Below, one piece after another: positions 38,397 to 46,131 of a stretch of 46,131 bases of DNA. Made by a program: the position numbers and the translations under genes. The DNA is from a virus. The notes beneath the pieces are model-generated. The model did no database searches. It had not been told where the DNA came from and saw nothing but the letters and a program-made list of their open reading frames with translations. Location of the stretch: positions 1 through 46,131 of IMG/VR virus record IMGVR_UViG_3300037882_000817. One strand, given 5' to 3'. The first letter of the stretch is position 1; every line of letters starts with the position of its first letter.

Positions 38397-38918
38397 CTAC
38401 GCCGCCTGCCGACCGAAGAACGTTCTGCGTTCGCGAATCCGCGCTCTCGGCTCAGCCGCTGCGCGGGAAGGACTCAGGCCGCCGCTGATCTGCCGTACTC
38501 CCTCGCGAAAGAGAGATGCCGCTACCTCGCCCATCGCCTTCTGATCGTTGTCAGAGAAGAGCATCAGTTTTTTGTGAACGCGTGCCTTCTGACGGTCCAA
38601 GCGCGCGCCCTTGCCTTGCCCGGCGTCTGCTACGGCTATGCGGTCGTCGGCGTACCTGGTCTTCAGCCCACCTAACAGGCTGCCTGTCAGGAAGAGATCC
38701 CTGATAGCCTTCTTGCCTGTCCGCTTGCTCTTGAACCGAGCGTAGCGCTTCTTGAGCGGGTCGGTCGGCCCGTCATCCTCGCCGATGCCCTTGGCCAGTC
38801 GCGCCTTGATTGACTTCAACCCGGCATCCATGATCCGCAAGTTGTGGAACTTGCGGAACCCGAATCCGACAAGCCGGACGTTGACGCCGTTCCATTTGAT
38901 GCGGGTGTCGAGGATCAT
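38397..38918 (-). CDS. Tail completion/virion morphogenesis-like protein
   Basis: This 173-residue basic protein resembles phage virion morphogenesis or gp10/gpZ-like tail completion proteins: a helix-rich middle (DPLKKRYARFKSKRTGKKAI) followed by DLFLTGSLLGGLKTRYADD and VADAGQGKG. These proteins form part of the head-tail joint. It overlaps a small unknown gene upstream by ATGA. Confidence 0.6.
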   Translation of the reverse strand: MILDTRIKWNGVNVRLVGFGFRKFHNLRIMDAGLKSIKARLAKGIGEDDGPTDPLKKRYARFKSKRTGKKAIRDLFLTGSLLGGLKTRYADDRIAVADAGQGKGARLDRQKARVHKKLMLFSDNDQKAMGEVAASLFREGVRQISGGLSPSRAAAEPRARIRERRTFFGRQAA

Positions 38919-39115
38919 CGCTTTCCGTTTAGCGCATCCGCAAGTAGTTGCGCTCGTTGCTCGGTCAGTACAACTTTCGTTTCAAGGATCGCCGACCCTC
39001 CGTACTTATCCGGATCTGCGATGATCGAGAACCCAACGCAGTTTTCGGGAAGAAACCCGATACCGCGCAATAGTTCGCCAAGTTCGGCACTGTCGATTAG
39101 TCGATGAGGCTTCAT
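38915..39115 (-). CDS. Hypothetical protein in head-tail block
   Basis: This 66-residue protein has four-base overlaps on both sides. It is not recognised. It may be a small head-tail accessory protein or a passenger gene. Confidence 0.6.
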   Translation of the reverse strand: MKPHRLIDSAELGELLRGIGFLPENCVGFSIIADPDKYGGSAILETKVVLTEQRAQLLADALNGKR

Positions 39116-39429
39116 GCGATTGGGTTCGTCGCCTGAAGTTTGAGCAGCCGCCCGCCAAGATGCTCCTTGTCGATATCGCCAACTCGATAAGTGGTTGTCC
39201 CGATAACGATGTGATCGCCCTTGACTGGCTCGCCGCCCGTGAAATTGGCGAGCGGGGCCCAGAAGGTCTGGTACGCCCGCTCGCCCTGTTGAACCGCCGA
39301 ACCGGAATCGAGCACGCCCGTGATGGCGTAATCGGTTCCGACGCGAGGATAGTATGTGATCTCGTCGCCGAAGGTCGCGAGCAACTGAGGCTCCAACGTA
39401 TCGGTTATGAGATCAGAGAAGTCGGACAT
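39112..39429 (-). CDS. Head-tail joining protein, FII-like
   Basis: This 105-residue protein is in the place of lambda gpFII. It has the beta-rich pattern of head-tail joining proteins (VKGDHIVIGTTTYRVGDIDKE is typical, describing a small barrel). It should bind below the portal and gpW and form the site where the tail docks. Confidence 0.65.
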   Translation of the reverse strand: MSDFSDLITDTLEPQLLATFGDEITYYPRVGTDYAITGVLDSGSAVQQGERAYQTFWAPLANFTGGEPVKGDHIVIGTTTYRVGDIDKEHLGGRLLKLQATNPIA

Positions 39430-39432
39430 CGT

Positions 39433-39981
39433 TTATCCAGCGAAGGCGACAACGAGGAACTTCTTGCCGCTGGTAACGGTTACGACAACGTTGGTCGACG
39501 TGTGCGTTCCGTATGTGACGTTTACGGAGCCCGCCGTGGCTGGCGTAAGGTCGGTATAGGTGATGAAGACGAAAGCCGGAGCAACGCCAAGGCCGTGAGC
39601 GACGTTTTGCGCCGAGCCGGTCCCGGTTTGCTCGGACGAGACGAACATGCGCGGCTCGTTGGATGCGTCGAGCCGTACGCGGCCCGTGGCATCGCCGGAG
39701 CCGGCCGCCGCTACCGCTACGCCAACACGCTTGTTTGCAGCCGCCGTAGTTGTGACGAATTTGTTGGTGTTGTCCCAGTAGATGTTGTCACCAACGACCC
39801 AAGCGCCGGATGCTTTGACGATATCAAAGACGCCGGACATTTTGATCTGGCCTGCCGCGCCGGACGTGATATCGTCCGTCGCCACGCCGAACAGACCGCC
39901 GATTTGAACGCCGCCGCCACTGGTGACGGTATACGGCGCTGTGATGGCGATTGTGTCGCCAGTTTGAACAAAGTTGACCAT
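39433..39981 (-). CDS. Capsid decoration/fibre-like protein (DUF2190)
   Basis: This 182-residue protein is taken from ATG 39981 after AGGAGAAG. It opens VNFVQTGDTIAITAPYTVTS and continues GGLFGVATDDI, the signature of DUF2190 capsid proteins. The C-terminal 70 residues form an added beta domain. It probably decorates the capsid beside the fused capsid protein. Confidence 0.8.
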   Translation of the reverse strand: MVNFVQTGDTIAITAPYTVTSGGGVQIGGLFGVATDDITSGAAGQIKMSGVFDIVKASGAWVVGDNIYWDNTNKFVTTTAAANKRVGVAVAAAGSGDATGRVRLDASNEPRMFVSSEQTGTGSAQNVAHGLGVAPAFVFITYTDLTPATAGSVNVTYGTHTSTNVVVTVTSGKKFLVVAFAG

Positions 39982-40045
39982 GATTCTTCTCCTGTTTGAT
40001 AGACGGGCCGCCACTAGACGGCCCGTCCGGGTTCAACCGTGCCGA

Positions 40046-42037
40046 TTAAGCGCCGGGGTTCTTGTAAGCGCCGCGCCAATCGAGGATTTGCGCGCCGAAA
40101 TCCGTTCTGACTTTCATCTCCACGCCATCAACGTCGAAGCCTACACGCTGTTCCGTGTAGATGCCTTCTTGGCCGGCGAGGTAGCCGTACTCGATGATGT
40201 CGATTTGCGCCGGATCGGCGAAACCGTACCATGCAATTGCGCTGTTCGCGTCCAGGCGTGGCTCGACAATCACGCTCAGGTTCTTGAACGTGTTGATATT
40301 CGACCCCTGCTGCGGAGTGTACTGATTGCTCGTCTGTTGAAGCGCGACGGTTTCAATCGCGGCCGGGACTGCGATATAGCGCGCCTCAATGTTGAGGTAT
40401 TCAACGGCAAGCACGTTTTTCTGAACCCGCATAGCGGCGCGCATAGCCCCGAGTGTCGTTTGCGAGATCACCCCGCCGGAGCCGGCGAGATTCCCGTGCG
40501 TGGCGGTGTGGAACAGAGCCACCGAGTCCGCGCCCATCGTCGGGTTGCTAGTGATTAGCGCCCAGACGATATCGCTCTCCAGTTGCGCGACAGCCCGGCC
40601 TTGGAGTGTCGGGATGCGGCTAAAGGCCGAGAGGTCATCGTTGATGATCGCCTGTCTATTCAAGGCGATGATATTGCCGTAGGTGGCCAGCGCATAAGAC
40701 TCTCGCTTGTCGCTCATCTTGACATACTTGAACTCGCCGCCCGGCCCAACGACGGTGGGAGTCGCCATTTCCGAGATTTGGTTCACGTACTTCGTCTTGA
40801 AGTCGCTCAGCGTGGTCCCGCGCGCAATCGGCTTCCACGTTTGCGGGTAGGCGTCGTAGGCGGCGCGAAGCGACTTGTTCATCACGTTGGCGAGGATCAA
40901 CGGGAGATCCGTTGTTCCGCCGTATCCGGGATTGGCAAAGCGTTCCACGCGGAGACCGAGCGCCATCGCGGCGAGTTCCATTGGCGTTGCGCCGGAGTAC
41001 TTGACTCCAGACAGCCGCAGGCTTTCTTCGGCAATCCGGAGCAAGCTCATGCCAGCGTAAGGCTTACCGGCATCGAGCTTGACCGCGTTCATATTGCATC
41101 GGTGCTCGATGGCGTTCTGCAAGCCCTCGCGCTGCCTGTCCCGTTGGTCGTTCTGGACGCTCGCCGTATGCCGGTTGTCAATCTCGGTTGCTTCGGATTG
41201 TCGCCCGAGTTCTTCGATAATCGATGCGCGCGCATCGGCGAGAGTAGCGCCGGACGCAATCAATCCGTCGCCAAACTCCTGTTTCAGTTTGGCCGCTTTG
41301 ATGGCGGCCTGGATACCGGCAACGCGCTCGCGTTCCGCTTTCGCGCCTTCCTCGCGCGCGGCGCTAACCGCCGCAAGGTTTGCGGTACGGGTTTCGTCGC
41401 CCGTGGGTTGGGGATTCAGATTATCCGCCATTTGACTTGCCTCCTGTCGGGGGGTTGGTTGAGGTTGATCGAACGTCTGTTGATCCATCAATTGAGCGAT
41501 GGGCAACTGGTCCGATAGAAACCCGGCGTTTTCGTCCGCCGGGATAGGAACAATCGAAACTTCTCGGGGATACCACTTGTCGGCGACGTAAGTCGAAATA
41601 CCTTCCTCTTCCGATTCCTTCGAAAGATGAAGAATGACGGCTCCCACGCTGACTTTTGAAAGCGTTCCGCTCTTGACTTTCCTAAAAATAGAATCGCTCT
41701 CAGGGTCGTCGGCGAAAGACGCCGTAGCGAATGCCACGCCACCATCGATTCGGGGATTAGAGCAGGTCCCGAGAACGTATCGAACGCTCCAGTCCATGTG
41801 AGAATCGAGCAGCGGAGCACCGCGCAGCCGCCCGATATCGCACTGCCCGGCGTCAAGTCCGAGCCGAAGTTTGTATTTCTCGCCCGTATTGTAGTCGTAA
41901 CGGTCAACCGTCGCGCCCGTGTAGAACTGCATTTCCACGGTCCGCGCATCGTCCGAGAACGATTGCGGCTGAATATCAGCGGCGAGCCGGACGACGTTGG
42001 AAGTCTTACGCTGCGGCTGTTTTACTTGAGGGTTCAT
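40046..42037 (-). CDS. Fused prohead protease and major capsid protein
   Basis: This 663-residue polyprotein has an HK97-type prohead protease at 15-190, with likely catalytic H80 (LLDSH) and S130 (SKVS). A coiled linker (about 210-300, AAREEGAKAERERVAGI) follows as in scaffold delta domains, and the major capsid protein occupies about 330-663 (LPLILANVMNKSLRAAYD, FHTATHGNL, RVGFDVDGVEMKVR). The protease should cut itself and the scaffold away during head maturation. No separate scaffold or capsid gene exists. The start overlaps the portal by 32 bases. Confidence 0.9.
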   Translation of the reverse strand: MNPQVKQPQRKTSNVVRLAADIQPQSFSDDARTVEMQFYTGATVDRYDYNTGEKYKLRLGLDAGQCDIGRLRGAPLLDSHMDWSVRYVLGTCSNPRIDGGVAFATASFADDPESDSIFRKVKSGTLSKVSVGAVILHLSKESEEEGISTYVADKWYPREVSIVPIPADENAGFLSDQLPIAQLMDQQTFDQPQPTPRQEASQMADNLNPQPTGDETRTANLAAVSAAREEGAKAERERVAGIQAAIKAAKLKQEFGDGLIASGATLADARASIIEELGRQSEATEIDNRHTASVQNDQRDRQREGLQNAIEHRCNMNAVKLDAGKPYAGMSLLRIAEESLRLSGVKYSGATPMELAAMALGLRVERFANPGYGGTTDLPLILANVMNKSLRAAYDAYPQTWKPIARGTTLSDFKTKYVNQISEMATPTVVGPGGEFKYVKMSDKRESYALATYGNIIALNRQAIINDDLSAFSRIPTLQGRAVAQLESDIVWALITSNPTMGADSVALFHTATHGNLAGSGGVISQTTLGAMRAAMRVQKNVLAVEYLNIEARYIAVPAAIETVALQQTSNQYTPQQGSNINTFKNLSVIVEPRLDANSAIAWYGFADPAQIDIIEYGYLAGQEGIYTEQRVGFDVDGVEMKVRTDFGAQILDWRGAYKNPGA

Positions 42038-43505
42038 CGGCCTTTCCTGCGGGCAGTTGCCCTTGTGCGGTGCGCTGACGAGGGTCGCAATCGAAGATCA
42101 ATCCGAGGTTGTCTAGTTTGATCCACCACGCGGCGATCTCAGCGGCCTGTTTGTCCGGGTCGTAGCCCTTGCGCCCCACGGCTTGCGGCCAGGTCATCGT
42201 ACCGCAGCGGAGTTCGGCTAAGTCCGCTTTGGCCTCTTCTAGCCGGTCGAGCAGATCAAACGATGGAGCGTCCCACTCAACGCCATAGTTGCGCTCCGGG
42301 ATCAGCCCGGCGATAAAGCAAGCGTCGATAAACCAGACCCATACGCGGCTTAACGCGCGCGGGATAAATACGTTCCATCGCGCGGATTCGATCATATCCC
42401 GGAATGACAAGAGAGATCCGCGATAACTGGAATAGTTGATTTGTGAAAGATCGCCGGTCAGGAGTTCATACGGGATTTGCAACCCAGCCGCTATTTCGTG
42501 CTGCCAAAGCCTCGTTTCGTCTGTATAACCCGGAGAGCCCTTTGGCTCGGCGAATGAAATATCCTCGTCTTGGCGAAGATACTCGATCATGCCCGGCTCA
42601 AGCGATTCGATGCGCTTCCCGTCATCTTGCGTTGATTCCGCGCCAAGTAGCGGGCCGTTTGCTGTATCGGTTTGTTTTACGAAGACCGCGAAACAAGCCT
42701 CGATCTTGCGCGCGTAGAGTTTTGCTTCGGATAGGTCGTCAAGGTCCTTCATCTTTCGCATCACAGCCGCCAATCGCGGTACCCCTAAGACCTGGCCTGG
42801 TCGATCCGCTTCGTACAAGTGCCCGATTTCATCAGACGCCACGAACGAACTTTCGAATGATTGTCGCATCACCTGCCGTTCGCCGGGGTGTTGCTTCCAC
42901 ATCCAATAACCTGTACGCCGCCCGATTCGATCAAAAGCTACACCGTCTATCGTGCTGCCAGTGATATCGGCCGATTGCCTGGATCTGTCCAGAAAGTCAG
43001 CCTCAAGTGTCTGGATTTGGAGCGGTATCTTGAGACCATCCGTCGCCCTGCGTTGCCGGCGACGGAGAAACACATCTCCGCTCTCGAACATCCCGCCAGC
43101 CCAGCTTTGCTGCATCGAACATATCGTCCCGTCACCGTCGGCGTTACCCGTCTCATCGAACATACGCCACAGTTCGTCGATCTTCTTATTCAGCGAAGCC
43201 TTGCCTGTGTTCGCGCGCGGAGTGATGCCAGTACCGACGAGCTTCGACTTGAATTGAAACTTGGCGTTGCGCGCCAGCGGGTTGTTTCGGATCAGATCGC
43301 GCGACCGCTCTCGGAGCAGCGGAGCCGCCGCCGATACCTCAGCGTTCGCCGAAGTCCCTCCGGTTGTCCATCCGGTTGTCCGGCGGCCCGTATTCGCACC
43401 CTCGTAGGCGAGCGCGGCTTCCATGGCCGTGCGGTGCCTTATGCGGCGGAGCCCCGATTGCGGGCTTACAAAGCCAATCGCCATGTCCAACCAGTTCGCC
43501 TTCAT
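42006..43505 (-). CDS. Portal protein, lambda gpB family
   Basis: This 499-residue protein matches lambda-type portals: RDLIRNNPLARNAKFQFKS near residue 70, a central LYARKIEACFAVFVK helix and a C-terminal part ending in a flexible tail (PAGKADEPSSKTAAA). Twelve copies form the channel at one head vertex, bind terminase and later the connector. It overlaps gpW by 4 bases and the protease/capsid gene by 32. Confidence 0.92.
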   Translation of the reverse strand: MKANWLDMAIGFVSPQSGLRRIRHRTAMEAALAYEGANTGRRTTGWTTGGTSANAEVSAAAPLLRERSRDLIRNNPLARNAKFQFKSKLVGTGITPRANTGKASLNKKIDELWRMFDETGNADGDGTICSMQQSWAGGMFESGDVFLRRRQRRATDGLKIPLQIQTLEADFLDRSRQSADITGSTIDGVAFDRIGRRTGYWMWKQHPGERQVMRQSFESSFVASDEIGHLYEADRPGQVLGVPRLAAVMRKMKDLDDLSEAKLYARKIEACFAVFVKQTDTANGPLLGAESTQDDGKRIESLEPGMIEYLRQDEDISFAEPKGSPGYTDETRLWQHEIAAGLQIPYELLTGDLSQINYSSYRGSLLSFRDMIESARWNVFIPRALSRVWVWFIDACFIAGLIPERNYGVEWDAPSFDLLDRLEEAKADLAELRCGTMTWPQAVGRKGYDPDKQAAEIAAWWIKLDNLGLIFDCDPRQRTAQGQLPAGKADEPSSKTAAA

Positions 43506-43708
43506 CCCTTTGAAAATGCCGCGTATGAGCGGCGCTCCGAACGGTCCGTGCTCAATTGGTCATCCAGGTCCGCGAGCGCCTTGCGCATATCATCGATAGA
43601 CTGGTAATCCACGGAGCGGTCCACGAACTGCACCCGCCGAACGCCTTTGTACATCGCGGTCTGAAGGGAATCCTTCATCGCTTCGAGTTGTTCGGTAGTT
43701 AGAGCCAA
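43502..43708 (-). CDS. Head-tail joining protein gpW
   Basis: This 68-residue protein has the same length as lambda gpW and a matching helix-hairpin-helix layout (VRRVQFVDRSVDYQSIDDMR). It stabilises the packaged head before tail joining. The start is TTG 43708, six bases after AAGGAG and overlapping the terminase stop; there is no ATG in this position. Confidence 0.85.
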   Translation of the reverse strand: MALTTEQLEAMKDSLQTAMYKGVRRVQFVDRSVDYQSIDDMRKALADLDDQLSTDRSERRSYAAFSKG

Positions 43709-45660
43709 TTCCTTCTCCTTTGTAGATATCCGCTGTTTTGCCGTTGTTGTTGGATTACTGGCGCTGGCGCTGGAGTTGGAGCTGGCGGCGGGGCCGGAAC
43801 CGGATTCCCGACAATCTCTCTTTCCTTGGCCGGCGCGTCAGCGGCAAAGGCCCCAATCCGTCGCCAGTCAGAATCTTTCATCTTCGAAACCCCGACATGC
43901 TCTGCCGCCGCGCGCGCGTAGTTCGCGCAATCCAGCGCTTCGTTGCGGCCCGTCTTATGCCATCGGCCCACGAGCACCCCGCGCCGGTCTTTCGCCTGCA
44001 CGAACCGCTCGGCAACCAGTTGCCGGTAAAAGGAGTCTTCCTCGCGGTAGTGGTGGAACCACCCTGTAGGGTATTCTTCGCTCGCTTCCGGCTTCACCGC
44101 CCTAAGTTGACCGTATAGTTCGGCCTTCGCCATTGAGACGTTGATCGGATAGACTAGCACGCCGCGCCGCTTGCGCTTCGTGACCGTTTCCGTCGTCTTC
44201 GGTTGGCCTACCAGCGCCACGCCGTTATCGTAACCCTTGATGACAATGACGCGCCCCGGAGCTTGCCGCCGCGCCCAATCGTATACCTGCGCCGTCTGGT
44301 CGCCGGAGTCAACCGCGGCCCGCGCTAGCGACATATCCGCGCCGCTCTCGTGCCGCCACGTCTCGCCCATCATTGCCGTCAACGCGGCCCATGCCACGCC
44401 GTCCAGCGTGTTCGTCGGCCCCCACAGTATCCGGTGATCAACCAGCCATCGCTGCTTGTTGCGGCCCCAACCATAGACCGATACCTCGATCCGATCCGTC
44501 TGGATATCGACGCCCGCCGTTAGCATCAGCGCTCCGTGCGGGACGTTTCCTTTGTGGTACGCCTCAGCCCGGCTTGCGATCACCTCCCAGTCCGGCGCGT
44601 CTCCGCTCAACTTCCAAAGCTCAGCCAGCTTTGTGTTAACGAACGCCTTCAACTCACCAGGATCGTCTTTCGCCGCCAGGAACTCTTCGACCAGATCGCC
44701 CCACGGCGTAATCAACGAGTACGTTCTCGGCAGGTGAAACCCGGCTATCTTCGACTTCGGATTGCCTTTCCGCCACTCGCCGCGATCAATCATCCAAGGC
44801 TTGCGCCAGTTCGGAATCAGCCTCTCGCACGACTCGCAGCGGTAGTGCGCGTCCGCCGGCTCGATTCCGTCACCCCAAACTACCCCGCCTTTCGTCGGCC
44901 ACGCCGCGTAATCGGCAGACCAGACGAGAACTTGGAAGTGTTCGCAGAACGGGCATGGCACAAAGAACCGCCGTTGATCGGATCGCAACCACCAATCCCA
45001 GATAACCGAATCGCCTTCAAGCGTCGGCGTGGACGCCAGCGCCACTTTGCGAATCAGCCGGAAGTTCGCGGTTCGCATGATGAACAGCCGAACCGTCGAG
45101 CCTTCTTTCCCGACCTCGCGCGGCCAGCGATCAACCTCATCACCGAACGCATACCGGATCGACCGCATCTGGAAGTTCTCCGGCGTCTGCGCGCCGAGCA
45201 TCGTCAACGATCCGCCCGTAAAGTGCTTCTCGTTGATAGTGTTCCCCGCATCGCGCGACTTCTTGCGCGTGAACCGCTCGGATAGGCAGGCCGTATCCCG
45301 AATCATCGGGTCGATAAACTTCTTCGAGAACTCCTCAACGTCCGACTCGCGCGGCTGAATCACCAGGATCGGGCCAGGGTCGTTTGTCACCGCGCACCCC
45401 GCCGCATTCTCAAACGCCGTCGTCTTGAGCATCTGAGACGCGCAGACGAACACCGCGAACTCTGTCGGATCATGCGGCGATAGAACGTCCATCGGCTCGC
45501 GCTGAAACGGCCACGCCCGGAACATGCCAGGCTGCGCCGTCCGCTCGCTACTCAGTACCCGATTCTTCTCCGCCCACTCCGTCACCGTCTCCCGGCGCGG
45601 CGGCGTCATCGACCGAATCGCCTCTTCCCAAAGCCTCGCTTGCTGCCGTCCTGAAGTCAT
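43699..45660 (-). CDS. Terminase large subunit, GpA family
   Basis: This 653-residue packaging motor and nuclease is a lambda gpA homologue (641 residues). Visible are the Walker A-like CASQMLKTT (73-81), Walker B AFGDEVD (171-177), a zinc pair CPFC/CESC and nuclease-domain acids (GVDIQTDRIEV, VDSGDQTA). The C-terminus is proline-rich. GpA enzymes cut cos sites to make cohesive ends. The first ATG overlaps the small subunit by 113 bases; ATG 45609 is an alternative. Confidence 0.95.
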   Translation of the reverse strand: MTSGRQQARLWEEAIRSMTPPRRETVTEWAEKNRVLSSERTAQPGMFRAWPFQREPMDVLSPHDPTEFAVFVCASQMLKTTAFENAAGCAVTNDPGPILVIQPRESDVEEFSKKFIDPMIRDTACLSERFTRKKSRDAGNTINEKHFTGGSLTMLGAQTPENFQMRSIRYAFGDEVDRWPREVGKEGSTVRLFIMRTANFRLIRKVALASTPTLEGDSVIWDWWLRSDQRRFFVPCPFCEHFQVLVWSADYAAWPTKGGVVWGDGIEPADAHYRCESCERLIPNWRKPWMIDRGEWRKGNPKSKIAGFHLPRTYSLITPWGDLVEEFLAAKDDPGELKAFVNTKLAELWKLSGDAPDWEVIASRAEAYHKGNVPHGALMLTAGVDIQTDRIEVSVYGWGRNKQRWLVDHRILWGPTNTLDGVAWAALTAMMGETWRHESGADMSLARAAVDSGDQTAQVYDWARRQAPGRVIVIKGYDNGVALVGQPKTTETVTKRKRRGVLVYPINVSMAKAELYGQLRAVKPEASEEYPTGWFHHYREEDSFYRQLVAERFVQAKDRRGVLVGRWHKTGRNEALDCANYARAAAEHVGVSKMKDSDWRRIGAFAADAPAKEREIVGNPVPAPPPAPTPAPAPVIQQQRQNSGYLQRRRNWL

Positions 45661-46072
45661 CCGTCAGATGTCCTAGCCGATCTTCGATTTCCTTTGCCAG
45701 ATACGCCCGCGCTTCCACCGGATCGGTAATCGCCGCCAGCCGGTCGGCGCAAGCCGTGGCCATAGTCGTAATACGCACCCGCGCCATAACCAGGAGCGTT
45801 CCCCACTGCCTCAGCGCGTCCACAACCGGAATCAGTTCGCCGCGCTTCTGCGCCAGCTCCAGTTCTTTCAGGCTCGCTGCCGCGCTCTCTTTGCGCGTCT
45901 GCGCGGTTAGGAAAGATTCATCAGACTTCAGCGCCTTGTTCTTGTCGCGCTTGTTCGGCTTGCGTCCGGTAGCAAGGATCTGCTCATCGGTCTCGCCGCG
46001 CGCCCTCCGCCTACTGACAGACGAAGGGTTAACGCCTATGGTATTAGCTACGCTTATCGACGCCTCTTGCAT
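45548..46072 (-). CDS. Terminase small subunit, Nu1-like
   Basis: This 174-residue protein binds DNA near cos and starts packaging. The N-terminus holds a helix-turn-helix (SISVANTIGVNPSSVSRRRA), and the middle has KRGELIPVVDALRQWGTLLV, the usual Nu1/TerS assembly pattern. The tail is acidic and glycine-rich. It is the first gene after the genome end and lies 48 bp from the terminal repeat. Confidence 0.85.
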   Translation of the reverse strand: MQEASISVANTIGVNPSSVSRRRARGETDEQILATGRKPNKRDKNKALKSDESFLTAQTRKESAAASLKELELAQKRGELIPVVDALRQWGTLLVMARVRITTMATACADRLAAITDPVEARAYLAKEIEDRLGHLTDDFRTAASEALGRGDSVDDAAAPGDGDGVGGEESGTE

Positions 46073-46108
46073 TATTACCTTGCTTGATACTTAACTACGG
46101 CTAACTAC
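46044..46108. repeat. TTA(A/G)CTACG-type repeats between terS and the genome end
   Basis: TAACTAC occurs at 46092-46098 and 46102-46108, 10 bp apart, and TTAGCTACG at 46044-46052 inside the start of terS. TACTACG recurs three times at 434-634 on the other side of the junction. The position between cos and terS suits binding sites of the small terminase, like lambda cosB. Confidence 0.45.
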
Positions 46109-46120
46109 ATATTCCGTGCA

Positions 46121-46131
46121 ATAAGTCGACC
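46121..46131. repeat. Right copy of 11-bp terminal direct repeat
   Basis: This is identical to bases 1-11. Together the copies indicate a complete genome with a short terminal overlap, either cos or an assembly overlap. Confidence 0.7.

Noticed and set aside
1-46131. Prophage or temperate lifestyle
   Set aside because: No integrase, excisionase, CI-like repressor or att-like tRNA end was found; the RHH protein alone does not show lysogeny.

Overview
The window looks like the complete genome of a tailed phage with siphovirus (lambda-like) morphogenesis genes. The same 11 bases, ATAAGTCGACC, stand at both ends, so about 46,120 bases are unique, and the contig is broken just upstream of the small terminase gene, where a cos site would be expected. 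I see no integrase or immunity repressor, no rRNA, no CRISPR array and no convincing tRNA. The host is probably a Gram-negative bacterium with moderately high GC. Several late proteins carry short Sec signals ending in A-x-Q, a style I associate with Acidobacteria of the Solibacter/Bryobacter type; this is an inference.

Layout. (1) 1-740 is a control region: tandem short repeats next to the terminal repeat, two leftward promoter candidates, one strong rightward promoter (TTGACA-N17-TAATCT at 668-696) and one small leftward gene. (2) 743-3003 is a rightward operon of ten small early genes, including a tandem duplication and zinc-ribbon proteins. (3) 3044-17733 is a long leftward early/middle operon of about 40 tightly overlapping genes. 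It encodes a ParB-like protein, a PD-(D/E)XK nuclease, an ERF annealing protein, SSB, many small hypothetical proteins, an SNF2-type helicase, a DNA methyltransferase, a VRR-NUC nuclease, a DUF1376-type replication protein and a DnaB helicase. Five 24-bp iterons lie inside the replication protein gene and probably mark the replication origin. (4) 17746-18967 holds a terminator, a five-gene operon (a ribbon-helix-helix protein, three tiny membrane proteins and one soluble protein) and its promoters. (5) 19270-46072 is the leftward late operon, ended by a strong terminator at 19270-19297. It runs in lambda order: terminase small and large subunits, gpW, portal, fused protease/capsid, decoration protein, head-tail joining proteins, tail tube, gpG/gpGT frameshift pair, tape measure, two small tail proteins, a gpL/gpJ-like fusion, a pectate-lyase-type spike, small secreted-looking proteins, a holin candidate and a large fibre.

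How it works together. Early leftward genes build a recombination-dependent replication system that recruits its own DnaB but has no polymerase or primase. The methyltransferase probably protects or marks the DNA. Late genes build a lambda-like head and a long non-contractile tail. The most unusual feature is the adhesin block at 19.5-28.8 kb: spike, fibre and neighbours begin with, or contain, Sec-type signal peptides, and several are rich in cysteine, which is not expected for virion proteins assembled in the cytoplasm. No endolysin could be recognised.
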